A stretch of 17,735 nucleotides of DNA. Origin: Alphaproteobacteria bacterium (lineage in GTDB: Bacteria > Pseudomonadota > Alphaproteobacteria > Micavibrionales > SZUA-601). Positions 7,519-14,551 of this stretch are shown here, piece after piece. Both the position numbers and the translations under genes were made by a program. The notes under the pieces are model-generated. The model was not told where the DNA came from. It saw only the letters and a program-made list of their open reading frames with translations, and did no database searches. Numbering within the stretch: the first letter of the stretch is position 1; each line of letters starts with the position of its first letter. Where the stretch lies: NCBI GenBank assembly GCA_028290805.1, contig JAQGJA010000024.1, positions 1-17,735 of the forward strand, given 5' to 3'.

Positions 7519-8801
7519 TGCAGCAAAGAGAACAAAATTCCGAAAGCGGTTTTACCTTGCTGGAGTTGCTTCTGGTCATCGGCATCAGCGCCGTTTTCCT
7601 GGCTGGCCTGGCCCAGATCACCCGTTCATGGGTCGATACCGAAGTATCCGACAGCGCAGGCCAGCATTTGCAGCGCGTCGGCAATGTGGTGCAGAATTAT
7701 CTTGAATCGCAATGGACCCTGCTTCCGGCCAGCGTTCCGGATGTCATTGCCGACGGGGCAATGCCCGGTTCCCCCTGGGCGGGGCTTGCAACCGCGCTGG
7801 ACCGCGAAGGGTTATTGACGGGTGGCGTTTTGCGCAGCCCGGCTGGATCCGATCTGCAGATCGCTTTTGTCATCCTCCCCGGCACGCCGAATATTTACCG
7901 CGCCACGATCTTTTCCAAGACAACGATACTGAACAAAAAAGCCCTCAATGCAGCACGCCAGGCCGGCGCTATCGGCGGCACCATAAGCGCTTTTCCAAGC
8001 GCCGGTAACGCCGTCGGCGCCTTTGGCCAATGGTCAGCCCCGGTCGCCAGCCTGACTGGAGGGGTCGTCACCTTTCCAGTCACCGCAGAGCGCGGCTATC
8101 TGGTTGCGGTCATCAGCTATAGCTCTGAAACATTATGCGGCTCGTTTCTTTTCCGCGAAAACAATGCGCTTTGCCCCAATGGCACGACCATGTCGGCCGA
8201 TCTGAACATGAATGGCAATGATATTAACGCCGCAGGGGAAATCGATACGCGCGACCTGAATGTCGCCAACCGCGCCAATTTGGGGGACACCACCGTCTCC
8301 GGCCCTGCCACGTTTAACGGCCCGGCCACCATGGCACAGGGTATGACGGTCAATAACGGCATGAATGTCGCAGGGGACGCCCAGTTTGCAGGCAATGTAA
8401 CCATGACAGGCGGGACATTAAATGTGACCGACCTGAATGCCTCGTCCGTCGCTGCGCCCCAGATCAATACCAATACGCTCAATGCCAATAACCTGGCTCT
8501 TAATACGAATAACGGATCGCTGGCCGTCGATGGCAATATGACGGTCAATGGCGACCTAGCCGTGGGCAATAACGGCAGCGGCGAAATCTATGCCGGGACG
8601 ATCAATACCGGCGGCATCAATGTGGGGGACGGCGAGATTGTAACCGGAACCATGAATGTCGTTAATACGATGGAAATCAGTGGCAATGTCACCATGCCTG
8701 CCGGCAGCGTCGTTGCTGCCGACCGCCTGGTCGCCGACCGCTGCGTCCAGGTTTCAGACGGATCGGGCAATTACAAGAAATACGGCACCTGCCCGCCGTA
8801 A
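7518..8801 (+). CDS. Type IV prepilin-like protein with long Asn/Gly repeat region
   Basis: 427 residues. The leader MQQREQNSESG is followed by FTLLELLLVIGIS, the canonical prepilin peptidase and methylation site: cut after Gly11, Phe at mature position 1 and Glu at position 5. Residues 25-220 form a globular domain with Cys207 and Cys219. From about 225 to 400 runs a series of short degenerate repeats rich in Asn, Gly, Thr and Met (MTVNNGMNV, AGNVTMTGGTLNV, DGNMTVNGDLAV). The protein ends in a Cys409-Cys425 loop before PP. Ordinary major pilins are far shorter, so this is probably a minor or tip pilin. GGAGG at 7507-7511 fits the ATG at 7518 (6 bases) better than the one at 7515 (3 bases). 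It is translationally coupled to the previous gene. Confidence 0.85.
   Translation: MQQREQNSESGFTLLELLLVIGISAVFLAGLAQITRSWVDTEVSDSAGQHLQRVGNVVQNYLESQWTLLPASVPDVIADGAMPGSPWAGLATALDREGLLTGGVLRSPAGSDLQIAFVILPGTPNIYRATIFSKTTILNKKALNAARQAGAIGGTISAFPSAGNAVGAFGQWSAPVASLTGGVVTFPVTAERGYLVAVISYSSETLCGSFLFRENNALCPNGTTMSADLNMNGNDINAAGEIDTRDLNVANRANLGDTTVSGPATFNGPATMAQGMTVNNGMNVAGDAQFAGNVTMTGGTLNVTDLNASSVAAPQINTNTLNANNLALNTNNGSLAVDGNMTVNGDLAVGNNGSGEIYAGTINTGGINVGDGEIVTGTMNVVNTMEISGNVTMPAGSVVAADRLVADRCVQVSDGSGNYKKYGTCPP
8190..8717 (+). repeat. Degenerate coding repeats, Asn/Gly-rich stalk region
   Basis: Encodes residues 225-400 of the second pilin. Repeat units share an N-x-T/N-V or G-N-M-T-V-N pattern of about 8-14 residues. 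At DNA level ATGACGGTCAAT occurs twice (near 8343 and 8538) and GGCAATGTnACCATG twice (near 8392 and 8683). The repeats are too diverged to be simple tandem duplications. The pattern suits a beta-solenoid or fibre. Confidence 0.6.
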
Positions 8802-8851
8802 TCCCCCCGCATGGCAACGGAAAGTTAAGCCTCCTGCAGTAGGATAAGCCA

Positions 8852-9526
8852 ATGATCCCTCGTCTTCCCCTGTTCGGTTTTGTTCTGCTGCTGGCATTTT
8901 ACAGCGCTTCCGTTCGGGCCCAGGCCTTTGGCGAATCCGCTGTTCCCGCCACGATCCAGTTTGGCACCGAGAACCCCTCCCTGAAATCGCTGCTCCAGTT
9001 GCAATACGAAATCCAGTTGCTGAAAAAACTTATTGAGCATGAAACCAGCGTCAACCAGATCGTCGATTCCTCGATCCAGATCGGTATGACCAGTCCCGTC
9101 ATCCCTGCCCCCGACCGCGAACTCTGCGCCCAGGTCCCGGCCAATATTCCCTGCGCCCAGGCTTTTAACGATCTCTACGAGAATTTTTCCACCAGCGCCG
9201 AAAGTGCGCCCAGTACCGGGTCCAGCCTGCCGCCCGCCGCCCTTTTGGCCGATAGCGGCATCCCAACGCTGGATGCCGGCGCTTTGCCCGAACTGAATGC
9301 TGTGGCGCTGGATAGCAGCCGGCTATACTGGACCGATATTACCTGCCTGGCCCAGAAATGCAGCGCCGTGATCAGCCCTGATGTCACCGACCCCAACGCA
9401 CGCTATCGCATTATCCCGGGCGAAACCTTGCCCGATGGTTCGACCATCCAGGCGATATCCGCCACCGGAGTGGTTATCCAGCGCGATAAACAGGTGATCC
9501 ACCTGGAACCTGCGCCCCAGGCTTAA
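8852..9526 (+). CDS. Periplasmic PilP-like pilus biogenesis protein
   Basis: 224 residues. The N-terminal 23 residues are a signal peptide with a VRA|Q cleavage site. Residues 42-70 (SLKSLLQLQYEIQLLKKLIEHETS) form a probable coiled coil. The last 45 residues (YRIIPGETLPDGSTIQAISATGVVIQRDKQVIHL) follow the pattern of the PilP domain of conjugative-plasmid type IVb pili: a strand, G-x-x-L-x-D-G, x-V/I-x-x-I, then V-x-x-x-K. Four cysteines occur in two close pairs (around 93-102 and 169-174). An AGGA lies 8 bases before the ATG. It starts 50 bases after the second pilin and belongs to the same cassette. The family assignment is moderately sure; it may be a distant homologue. I see no clear terminator after it. 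Confidence 0.65.
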   Translation: MIPRLPLFGFVLLLAFYSASVRAQAFGESAVPATIQFGTENPSLKSLLQLQYEIQLLKKLIEHETSVNQIVDSSIQIGMTSPVIPAPDRELCAQVPANIPCAQAFNDLYENFSTSAESAPSTGSSLPPAALLADSGIPTLDAGALPELNAVALDSSRLYWTDITCLAQKCSAVISPDVTDPNARYRIIPGETLPDGSTIQAISATGVVIQRDKQVIHLEPAPQA

Positions 9527-9631
9527 GCCTTATTGGTATGATCTATAAAAGATTTAGCCAAGAAAAAAGGCGCAAAGTAGACTTAGTCCTCCCTGGAAAG
9601 TTTCGAGTTTGATGGGGAAAGCGATATTTCT

Positions 9632-9660
9632 TTTACGGTTTAATTGATTTAAATTACATA
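9632..9660 (+). promoter_or_regulatory. Weak candidate promoter in the AT-rich gap before the FlgC-like gene
   Basis: TTTACG, a 17-base spacer, then TACATA. It lies in a 171-base, AT-rich intergenic stretch (9527-9697) in which I see no other structure. It would start transcription about 30 bases before the ATG at 9698. Low support, found by eye. Confidence 0.25.
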
Positions 9661-9697
9661 TTATTTCAAATTTAAGTTTTCTGTTTTATTCTAAGGC

Positions 9698-10057
9698 ATG
9701 TCAGTTTATACAACCGCCCTGAATGGTCTTGCCGCCCAAAGCCGCGCAATCGGTGCCATCGCACAGAACATCGCCAATGCCGGTACCACCGGAAAACTTG
9801 CGCCAAAGCCCGGCGAGCGCGGTGCTTATGCACCCATCGATCCTGTTACCCTAAGCCCCAAAGCCAACGGCGTTATCGCCCTGTTTGACCCCGACTCGCC
9901 CGATGCGAATGACGACGGCCTGGTCGCCGTCCCCGATATTTCCCTTGAAGAACAGCTTACCGGCGCGCTTGTCGCCAAGGACAACTTCAAGGCCAATGCC
10001 AAAATCATCAAAATTCAACAGGAAATGGACAAAGAATTGCTGAACATCATCGCATAG
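9698..10057 (+). CDS. FlgC-like flagellar basal-body rod protein
   Basis: 119 residues. The N-terminus (ALNGLAAQSRAIGAIAQNIANAGTTG, 7-32) carries the ANxANAxT-type motif of flagellar rod and hook proteins. Residues 64-118 (DPDSPDANDDGLVAVPDISLEEQL, then KDNFKANAKIIKI) match the FlgC C-terminal region, where Y/D-PDSPDAN-x-x-GYV-x-x-PN is typical. FlgC is usually about 135 residues, so this one is shortened in the middle. Rod proteins are exported by the flagellar type III system into the periplasmic rod. No other flagellar gene lies nearby, so it may be a paralogue or a remnant of a dispersed set. AAGG is close to the ATG. Confidence 0.8.
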   Translation: MSVYTTALNGLAAQSRAIGAIAQNIANAGTTGKLAPKPGERGAYAPIDPVTLSPKANGVIALFDPDSPDANDDGLVAVPDISLEEQLTGALVAKDNFKANAKIIKIQQEMDKELLNIIA

Positions 10058-10186
10058 GCACCAATTCCATACGGCAGCGCAGTAAATTAACGTAATTAGC
10101 CGCGTTTTTAATCTCTGCTTAATATGAAAATGAGATATTGAATCATGCTCGCAAGAATTGTGAGTGTTTTTCAAGGAACTCTGATC

Positions 10187-10930
10187 ATGCTGCCGAACTT
10201 GCGCCCCTTTCATATCCTCGCCATTACGCTTTGTGTTACGGGCGTTTTTGCCCCCTTTCCGGCTTTTGCCGAAGACGAGGAAAACATTCCCGTGGTCGTC
10301 GTGACCAACCCGGCCCAGTCCTATTATTCCTATCGCAAGACCAGCAACGACAAAACCCTGGCCGTTATGCTCTATGGCTTCAAGGACCAGCCCGGCAATG
10401 ACAGCATCATCCCGAAAGACCGCAAGGCCCTGAGCGCGTTTTTCCACCAGCATTTGGACCACGTCAATAACAACCTGAATGGCGACCCCGACCAGTCGGT
10501 GAAATTCGTCACCGGCGGTGCGGCATTCAATTCGACCCAGCTTAACCGCGGGCCCGATCTGCAAGCCGCCAAGATGGTCGGCCTGACCGTGCCGATGGGC
10601 AAGCTTACTTTCGGCGGCGGCTACACCTGGGGCGAGAAGAACCCCGCCATGATGCGCCTGACCAAAGCCGAAGGATTTTTCGCCGGGGCCAGCTATGACA
10701 CGGGCCGCACCGGTTTCCAGGTCAGCTATTTAAGCTCGGGCCAGGAAATCATGGGACTGGAAGTCGGCGGCACCGATATCCGCTATGACAGTTTGATGTT
10801 CGGCACTTCGTTCCGCGTTTCAAAACGCGTCGGCCTCACTGCCACCCTGCAATTCCGCAGCGACGAAGACCAGCTCACCACCGGCGACCACCAGGCAATT
10901 GCCACGGTCGGGACGAAGTGGAAATTTTAA
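10187..10930 (+). CDS. Small outer-membrane beta-barrel protein
   Basis: 247 residues. A signal peptide (LRPFHILAITLCVTGVFAPFPAFA) is cut before EDEE at 28/29. The mature protein has alternating amphipathic strands (MGKLTFGGGYTWG, FFAGASYDTGRTGFQVSYL, RVGLTATLQFRS) and ends in WKF, the terminal aromatic residue recognised by the BAM machinery. The N-terminal 100 residues, with KALSAFFHQHLDHVNNNLNGD, look less barrel-like. An in-frame ATG at 10145 exists, but AAGGA 9 bases before 10187 and the immediate signal peptide favour the later start. Ligand and exact family are not recognised. The 129-base gap before it (10058-10186) holds no clear element. Confidence 0.8.
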   Translation: MLPNLRPFHILAITLCVTGVFAPFPAFAEDEENIPVVVVTNPAQSYYSYRKTSNDKTLAVMLYGFKDQPGNDSIIPKDRKALSAFFHQHLDHVNNNLNGDPDQSVKFVTGGAAFNSTQLNRGPDLQAAKMVGLTVPMGKLTFGGGYTWGEKNPAMMRLTKAEGFFAGASYDTGRTGFQVSYLSSGQEIMGLEVGGTDIRYDSLMFGTSFRVSKRVGLTATLQFRSDEDQLTTGDHQAIATVGTKWKF

Positions 10931-10956
10931 GTTTTTAATTCAGGATTCTTCCAACC

Positions 10957-10983
10957 GTCATGCTGAACTTGGTTCAGCATGAC
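10957..10983. repeat. 27-base palindromic repeat between convergent genes
   Basis: Arms GTCATGCTGAA and TTCAGCATGAC are perfect 11-base inverted repeats around CTTGG. It sits between the stops of the beta-barrel gene (10930) and the convergent glycine-zipper gene (10993). From general knowledge, very similar palindromes are dispersed in many copies in alphaproteobacterial genomes. It can form a stable hairpin and may stop transcription from both sides, but no T-run follows. Confidence 0.75.
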
Positions 10984-10992
10984 ATGAGGGGA

Positions 10993-11820
10993 TTAATTAA
11001 ACCGTCTGATATTGACCAGACCCGAAAAAGGCTTTTTCCCGTTCTGGGCGGCGATGAAACCTTTTTCCTCGGCTTTGTCTTTGCCGATATCACCCCCAAT
11101 ATTTCCAAGGCGCTGCATGGATTCGTATTTGGCCAAAGCCTGCATCATGTTTTGCTGGATATTTTCTTTCGGCAGTTCGGGTGCCGGGGCCGTCGCCGGA
11201 ACGGATGCGGTTACGGGCACAGCGTCCGGAGACCCGATACCCGGTTCCAGCGCATGCAGATCTTGCGGTGACGGCAATGCGGCGGCCAGCTCAACGGGTT
11301 TGTCATCCTGTTTTTCGGCAGCCTGCACGGGCGCTTTGTCATGGATAACTGAAGCGGGCTTTGCCGCGGCAACCGCTTTGGGCGCATCGTCCCAGATAAT
11401 GCCGTGATCCTTGGCGGCGTTTTTCGCCACTGGACGTACTTCTATGACCTGTAAATCCTCATCCGCTTTTGCAGGTTTTTTGCCGGAGAACCCTGCGGTA
11501 TCCATAGCCATCTGGCCCAGATCCGCGCCTTTTTCATGTACCATAAGCGCATTTGCGGCACCAAAAGCCGCACCGGCCACGCCGCCGAACAAGGCGCCGC
11601 CTGCGATGCGGGCAACCATGCCGATTTCGTCGCCGGTGATGTTGCGGTAAATATTATTGACGACCGGGATATGCTGCAAAGGATTGACGATATCGACCAG
11701 GTCCCAAAAGGAAAATCCTTTATCCGTTTTGCCCGCTGTTTTCGGCGCACTGGCAGGCCCGGTCTTGCCGGCCTGGCTGGCCGGGGATGCAGAAGAAGGG
11801 GCGGAAACGGTGTAACTCAT
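10993..11820 (-). CDS. Glycine-zipper protein of unknown function
   Basis: 275 residues. After a Ser/Ala/Lys-rich start, residues 35-68 (FSFWDLVDIVNPLQHIPVVNNIYRNITGDEIG) form a compact motif that I recall from unannotated alphaproteobacterial proteins. It is followed by a glycine-zipper segment (ARIAGGALFGGVAGAAFGAANAL, 70-92) able to insert in or pack against a membrane. The rest is Ala/Pro/Lys-rich and probably disordered, with a short helical segment (ENIQQNMMQALAKYESMQ) near 225-245. There is no signal peptide. GAGAGGA lies just before the ATG. It diverges from the OmpR-type regulator gene with 47 bases between them, so that regulator could control it; this is inference. Confidence 0.8.
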   Translation of the reverse strand: MSYTVSAPSSASPASQAGKTGPASAPKTAGKTDKGFSFWDLVDIVNPLQHIPVVNNIYRNITGDEIGMVARIAGGALFGGVAGAAFGAANALMVHEKGADLGQMAMDTAGFSGKKPAKADEDLQVIEVRPVAKNAAKDHGIIWDDAPKAVAAAKPASVIHDKAPVQAAEKQDDKPVELAAALPSPQDLHALEPGIGSPDAVPVTASVPATAPAPELPKENIQQNMMQALAKYESMQRLGNIGGDIGKDKAEEKGFIAAQNGKKPFSGLVNIRRFN

Positions 11821-11867
11821 GCATCCTCTCTTGCAAAGATTGTGCCAGATGGTCCAGGATATTCCCT

Positions 11868-12392
11868 ATGCCTACCCTGTACCTGGTCCATGCGGACGAA
11901 AAATTGCGCAAGGCGCTGAAAGCCGGGCTGGAAACGGCCTGGCCTGCCTTGCCGTGCCGCGATATGGCGCCGGGCGATTTATCCCTTGGCGAGGGCGGCA
12001 TTATTTTCACCCCGACCGCCCCGCCGATCCGTTTCAAGACCATGATCCTGCAGATCCAGCAAATGCTGCGCGATCATGCCTGGCCCAGCCTGCTGGAACT
12101 GGGCGAGGCCACGCTGGATACGCGCAACCGCGAATGGCAGCACAGCGAAGAAGCCGTTATGCTGACAGAAAAAGAAGTTGCCGTGCTGGTCTATCTGTCC
12201 CAGCGCAATATGGCCGCTAGCCGCGAGGATTTGCTGCGCGATGTCTGGGAATATGCATCGGATGTCGACACCCACACGATCGAAACGCATATTTACCGCC
12301 TGCGCCAGAAAATCGAAAAAGACCCAGGGAACCCGCAATTTCTGGTCACCACCAAAGACGGCTATCAGCTCGCCATGAACTCCAAGACCTGA
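11868..12392 (+). CDS. OmpR-type winged-helix regulator with shrunken receiver region
   Basis: 174 residues. Residues 98-170 are a complete OmpR/PhoB DNA-binding domain: LTEKEVAVLVYLSQRN, then the recognition helix region VDTHTIETHIYRLRQKIEKD and the wing LVTTKDGYQL. The N-terminal 70 residues begin like a receiver (TLYLVHADEKLRKALKAGL) and end with a helix like the receiver alpha-5 (PIRFKTMILQIQQML). The middle is missing and there is no phosphoacceptor aspartate after a beta-3 strand. It probably acts without classical phosphorylation. No histidine kinase gene is nearby. Start at 11868 has AGGA about 8 bases upstream; the frame is open further upstream without support. The 3' end overlaps the convergent gene by 28 bases. 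Confidence 0.85.
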   Translation: MPTLYLVHADEKLRKALKAGLETAWPALPCRDMAPGDLSLGEGGIIFTPTAPPIRFKTMILQIQQMLRDHAWPSLLELGEATLDTRNREWQHSEEAVMLTEKEVAVLVYLSQRNMAASREDLLRDVWEYASDVDTHTIETHIYRLRQKIEKDPGNPQFLVTTKDGYQLAMNSKT

Positions 12393-12778
12393 GCCAAAGT
12401 TTTGCTGGCGGACCAGGTGATGAATTCCAGCCCGCGCTGTTCAATGGCATCGCACCATTCAGCACCACTGGATAAATCGCCCAAAGGGGCAAACTGCGCC
12501 AAGGCCGAGACGGCCTCGGGCGGCAATTCGCCATTGACCAAGGCGCGGATCAGCATGAGGGACAGATCGATCTCTTCGGGCATCGCCTCGATATGCGCCG
12601 AAGGGTCGATATCGACTCGGTCCTCATACAAAAACCCGCCTTCATCATCCCGGTCCCGCCGCTGCCGATGCGCGGCCGCCACCGCCAGCACGCGCCCGGC
12701 GGGCTGGGAGACGGCAATATTAGGCACATGCTTGATAAAATCGGCCATTATTTCAGGATAACAGAGAAAAGTTTCCAT
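12365..12778 (-). CDS. Hypothetical protein, 137 residues
   Basis: I do not recognise this protein. It has a short N-terminal part with HRQRRDRDDEGG (basic then acidic, about 37-48) and a helical C-terminal part (IDLSLMLIRALVNGELPPEAVSALAQF, and EWCDAIEQRGLEFITWSASKTLAQVLEFM). No signal peptide or membrane segment is seen. Coding is supported by length, composition and fit between neighbours. The start is unsure: ATG 12778 or the second ATG at 12748 (MADFIKHV); neither has a clear ribosome binding site. The 3' end overlaps the regulator gene. Confidence 0.6.
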   Translation of the reverse strand: METFLCYPEIMADFIKHVPNIAVSQPAGRVLAVAAAHRQRRDRDDEGGFLYEDRVDIDPSAHIEAMPEEIDLSLMLIRALVNGELPPEAVSALAQFAPLGDLSSGAEWCDAIEQRGLEFITWSASKTLAQVLEFMAS

Positions 12779-12790
12779 CAGGATAATGAG

Positions 12791-12819
12791 TTGACATACT
12801 GTTTTATGTTTTATATTCT
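12791..12819 (+). promoter_or_regulatory. Sigma-70-type promoter of the unknown gene at 12849
   Basis: A perfect TTGACA, a 17-base spacer, then TATTCT (four of six consensus bases). Transcription would begin about 12826, leaving a leader of about 23 bases with ACAGGTG before the ATG. This is the best-matching promoter in the window. Confidence 0.6.
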
Positions 12820-12848
12820 ATCTTTCTTATGTCTCTTACAGGTGCTTC

Positions 12849-13601
12849 ATGATTTCCTGGCTTTTCAACGATTTCGGTCTTCGCAATATTGGCAATGCTT
12901 TGACAGGCAACCCGCGCCGCCATATGTATGCCAGCGACTTCAATGGCAACGAAAAGCATCCTTCGCATGTTGTGCTTCATAAAGACAAGGATTCCGCATC
13001 CCCTGATCTCGCCCTTAGCTTTATTGATGCTCCCAGGACGATTATCGAAGCAAGGGACATAAGTATCAGATGTCTGGGGGTAAAGGCCAAATCTCTTATT
13101 GTGGCAAACAAACCGGATGATAATTCCGGCAGCGCAGCGGATTCCTCCTTCGTCTATTGCAATAGTTGCGATTTCAAGGAACTGCGCACATACAATATAA
13201 ACAAAGTTTCCCTGTCCCATATAAATTCTTTGGCTACAGCCAGCCTGAACAATGTCATGGATATTTTTATCGACAATGCGCCCCAGTTGCAAAAGATAGA
13301 TATTCCGAAAGAAGATTTTAAAAATATCCGGTCTTCTTATATTCAACATGTACCAAACCTGACGCATTCCAAAACGGTTTCAGTTACGCCTGTCCAAGAT
13401 TTCGGGTATGAAAATAGCCTTTTATCAGATGCGATACATTATTTAATGGGCAATTATAATGGAACAAAACAAGAAATGACGGAAATCCTGTCTTCGGGAA
13501 CGGCTGCGCCGCATGCCCTGCTTCGGATCGCGGCGGAACTCTCTTTACCGGCATGGAAGAATTATGCTTCTTCTGCGTATGCGATCCAGCCTCCCGTATA
13601 A
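12849..13601 (+). CDS. Unrecognised 250-residue protein, AT-rich gene
   Basis: I do not recognise the family. The gene is visibly richer in A and T than its neighbours. There is no signal peptide. The middle (about 60-180) has successive strands with periodic Ile/Leu/Val and Asn (ARDISIRCLGVKAKSLIVAN, LRTYNINKVSLSHINSLATASLNNVMDIFIDNAPQLQKIDIP), which resemble a leucine-rich-repeat or other solenoid. The C-terminal 60 residues (LLSDAIHYLMGNYNG, APHALLRIAAELSLPAWK) are probably helical. A strong promoter lies just upstream and AGGTG 5 bases before the ATG. The 3' end overlaps the convergent epimerase gene by 40 bases. The composition may reflect transfer. An effector or interaction role is only a guess. 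Confidence 0.7.
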   Translation: MISWLFNDFGLRNIGNALTGNPRRHMYASDFNGNEKHPSHVVLHKDKDSASPDLALSFIDAPRTIIEARDISIRCLGVKAKSLIVANKPDDNSGSAADSSFVYCNSCDFKELRTYNINKVSLSHINSLATASLNNVMDIFIDNAPQLQKIDIPKEDFKNIRSSYIQHVPNLTHSKTVSVTPVQDFGYENSLLSDAIHYLMGNYNGTKQEMTEILSSGTAAPHALLRIAAELSLPAWKNYASSAYAIQPPV

Positions 13602-14551
13602 TTCAATTTTGCCTCCCTCCTGTCTTGTTCCAATAACAACGCTCCGTCCAGATCGATAAAATCGGCCTGCTGCGCCAGGAAAAAAGCGGGCAATATCGAC
13701 AGGCTGGTCGAGGCCATGCAGCCGATCATGACCTGCAAGCCCAGTTCGCGAGCGCGTTGTTTCATCAGTAATGCATGCGTGAGGCCGCCGGCTTTATCCA
13801 GCTTGATATTCGCCACCTGGTACTTACCCGCCAGTTTTTCCAGGTCCAAAATATCGTGACAGGATTCATCGGCGACAAACGGAATGGGGAAATTCAACCC
13901 GCGCAGGGCCTCGTCGTTATTTTCGGGCAAGGGTTGTTCGATCAGCACGACATTGTTTTGTTGAAAGATGGGCAATAATGCCTGCAGCGTTTCGGGCGTC
14001 AGCGCTTCATTGGCATCGACCATGAGCTCCATTTCGGGCACAGCGTGATGGATGGCGGCAAGGCGCTCGGCGTCCAGCCCGTCGCCCATCAGTTTGGTTT
14101 TCAGCCAGCGGAATTCCCCATGCGCTTTAGCGACCGCCGCCATTTTTTCCGGGGCTGCGCCGCTTAAGGTAAAAGCGGTAGGCAGAGACTGTATCTTTTC
14201 TATTGAATATTGGCCGCCGAAAAATTGCGCAAATGTTTTTCCCTGCTCTGCGGCTTCCAATTGCCACATGGCGGTATCCAGGGCAAAACGCGCCGGGCCC
14301 GCTTTCATGTTTTGCATTAAATGGACGCGGTCCCAGGGATGATTTTCTTCCAGCCACGTTGTTATTTCCGCCGCAACCGATTGCGTCGTGTAATGATAGC
14401 GCTTAAGCGGCACACATTCGCCCTCCCCGGAAAATCCATTGCGTTCCAGTCGCACATACACTACATCCGCATCGCGCTTTGTTTCGCGCGAGATGGTAAA
14501 GCCGTCCCCGGCGATGGGGAATCTCTGGATTTCAACTTTGTAGTTATTCAC
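13562..14551 (-). CDS. Dipeptide epimerase (enolase superfamily, L-Ala-D/L-Glu epimerase type)
   Basis: 329 residues. The enolase-superfamily epimerase layout is complete: GEGECVPLKRY at 43-51, catalytic KxK at Lys151/Lys153, metal ligands Asp179 (VDANEA), Glu205 (IEQPLP) and Asp228 (ADES), and the second catalytic lysine Lys250 in NIKLDKAGG. The family recycles murein peptides by epimerising L-Ala-D-Glu to L-Ala-L-Glu; the exact dipeptide here is inferred. Translation must start at GTG 14551, since the first in-frame ATG is about 79 codons later. GTGAATAA contains both this start and the gpsA stop, so the two are coupled. Confidence 0.88.
   Translation of the reverse strand: MNNYKVEIQRFPIAGDGFTISRETKRDADVVYVRLERNGFSGEGECVPLKRYHYTTQSVAAEITTWLEENHPWDRVHLMQNMKAGPARFALDTAMWQLEAAEQGKTFAQFFGGQYSIEKIQSLPTAFTLSGAAPEKMAAVAKAHGEFRWLKTKLMGDGLDAERLAAIHHAVPEMELMVDANEALTPETLQALLPIFQQNNVVLIEQPLPENNDEALRGLNFPIPFVADESCHDILDLEKLAGKYQVANIKLDKAGGLTHALLMKQRARELGLQVMIGCMASTSLSILPAFFLAQQADFIDLDGALLLEQDRREAKLNYTGGWIAYAEEA

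Noticed and set aside
6800..8810. A shufflon (invertible C-terminal cassettes) at the ends of the pilin genes
   Set aside because: I found no repeated inverted recombination sites, no alternative reverse-strand C-terminal segments and no recombinase gene nearby, despite the PilV-like N-terminus.
9527..9697. A small RNA or additional small gene in the AT-rich gap
   Set aside because: No open frame with a ribosome binding site and no hairpin followed by a T-run was seen; only a weak promoter candidate.
10957..10983. Classic rho-independent terminator
   Set aside because: The hairpin is good but no T-run follows on either strand, so it is listed as a palindromic repeat with possible terminating effect.
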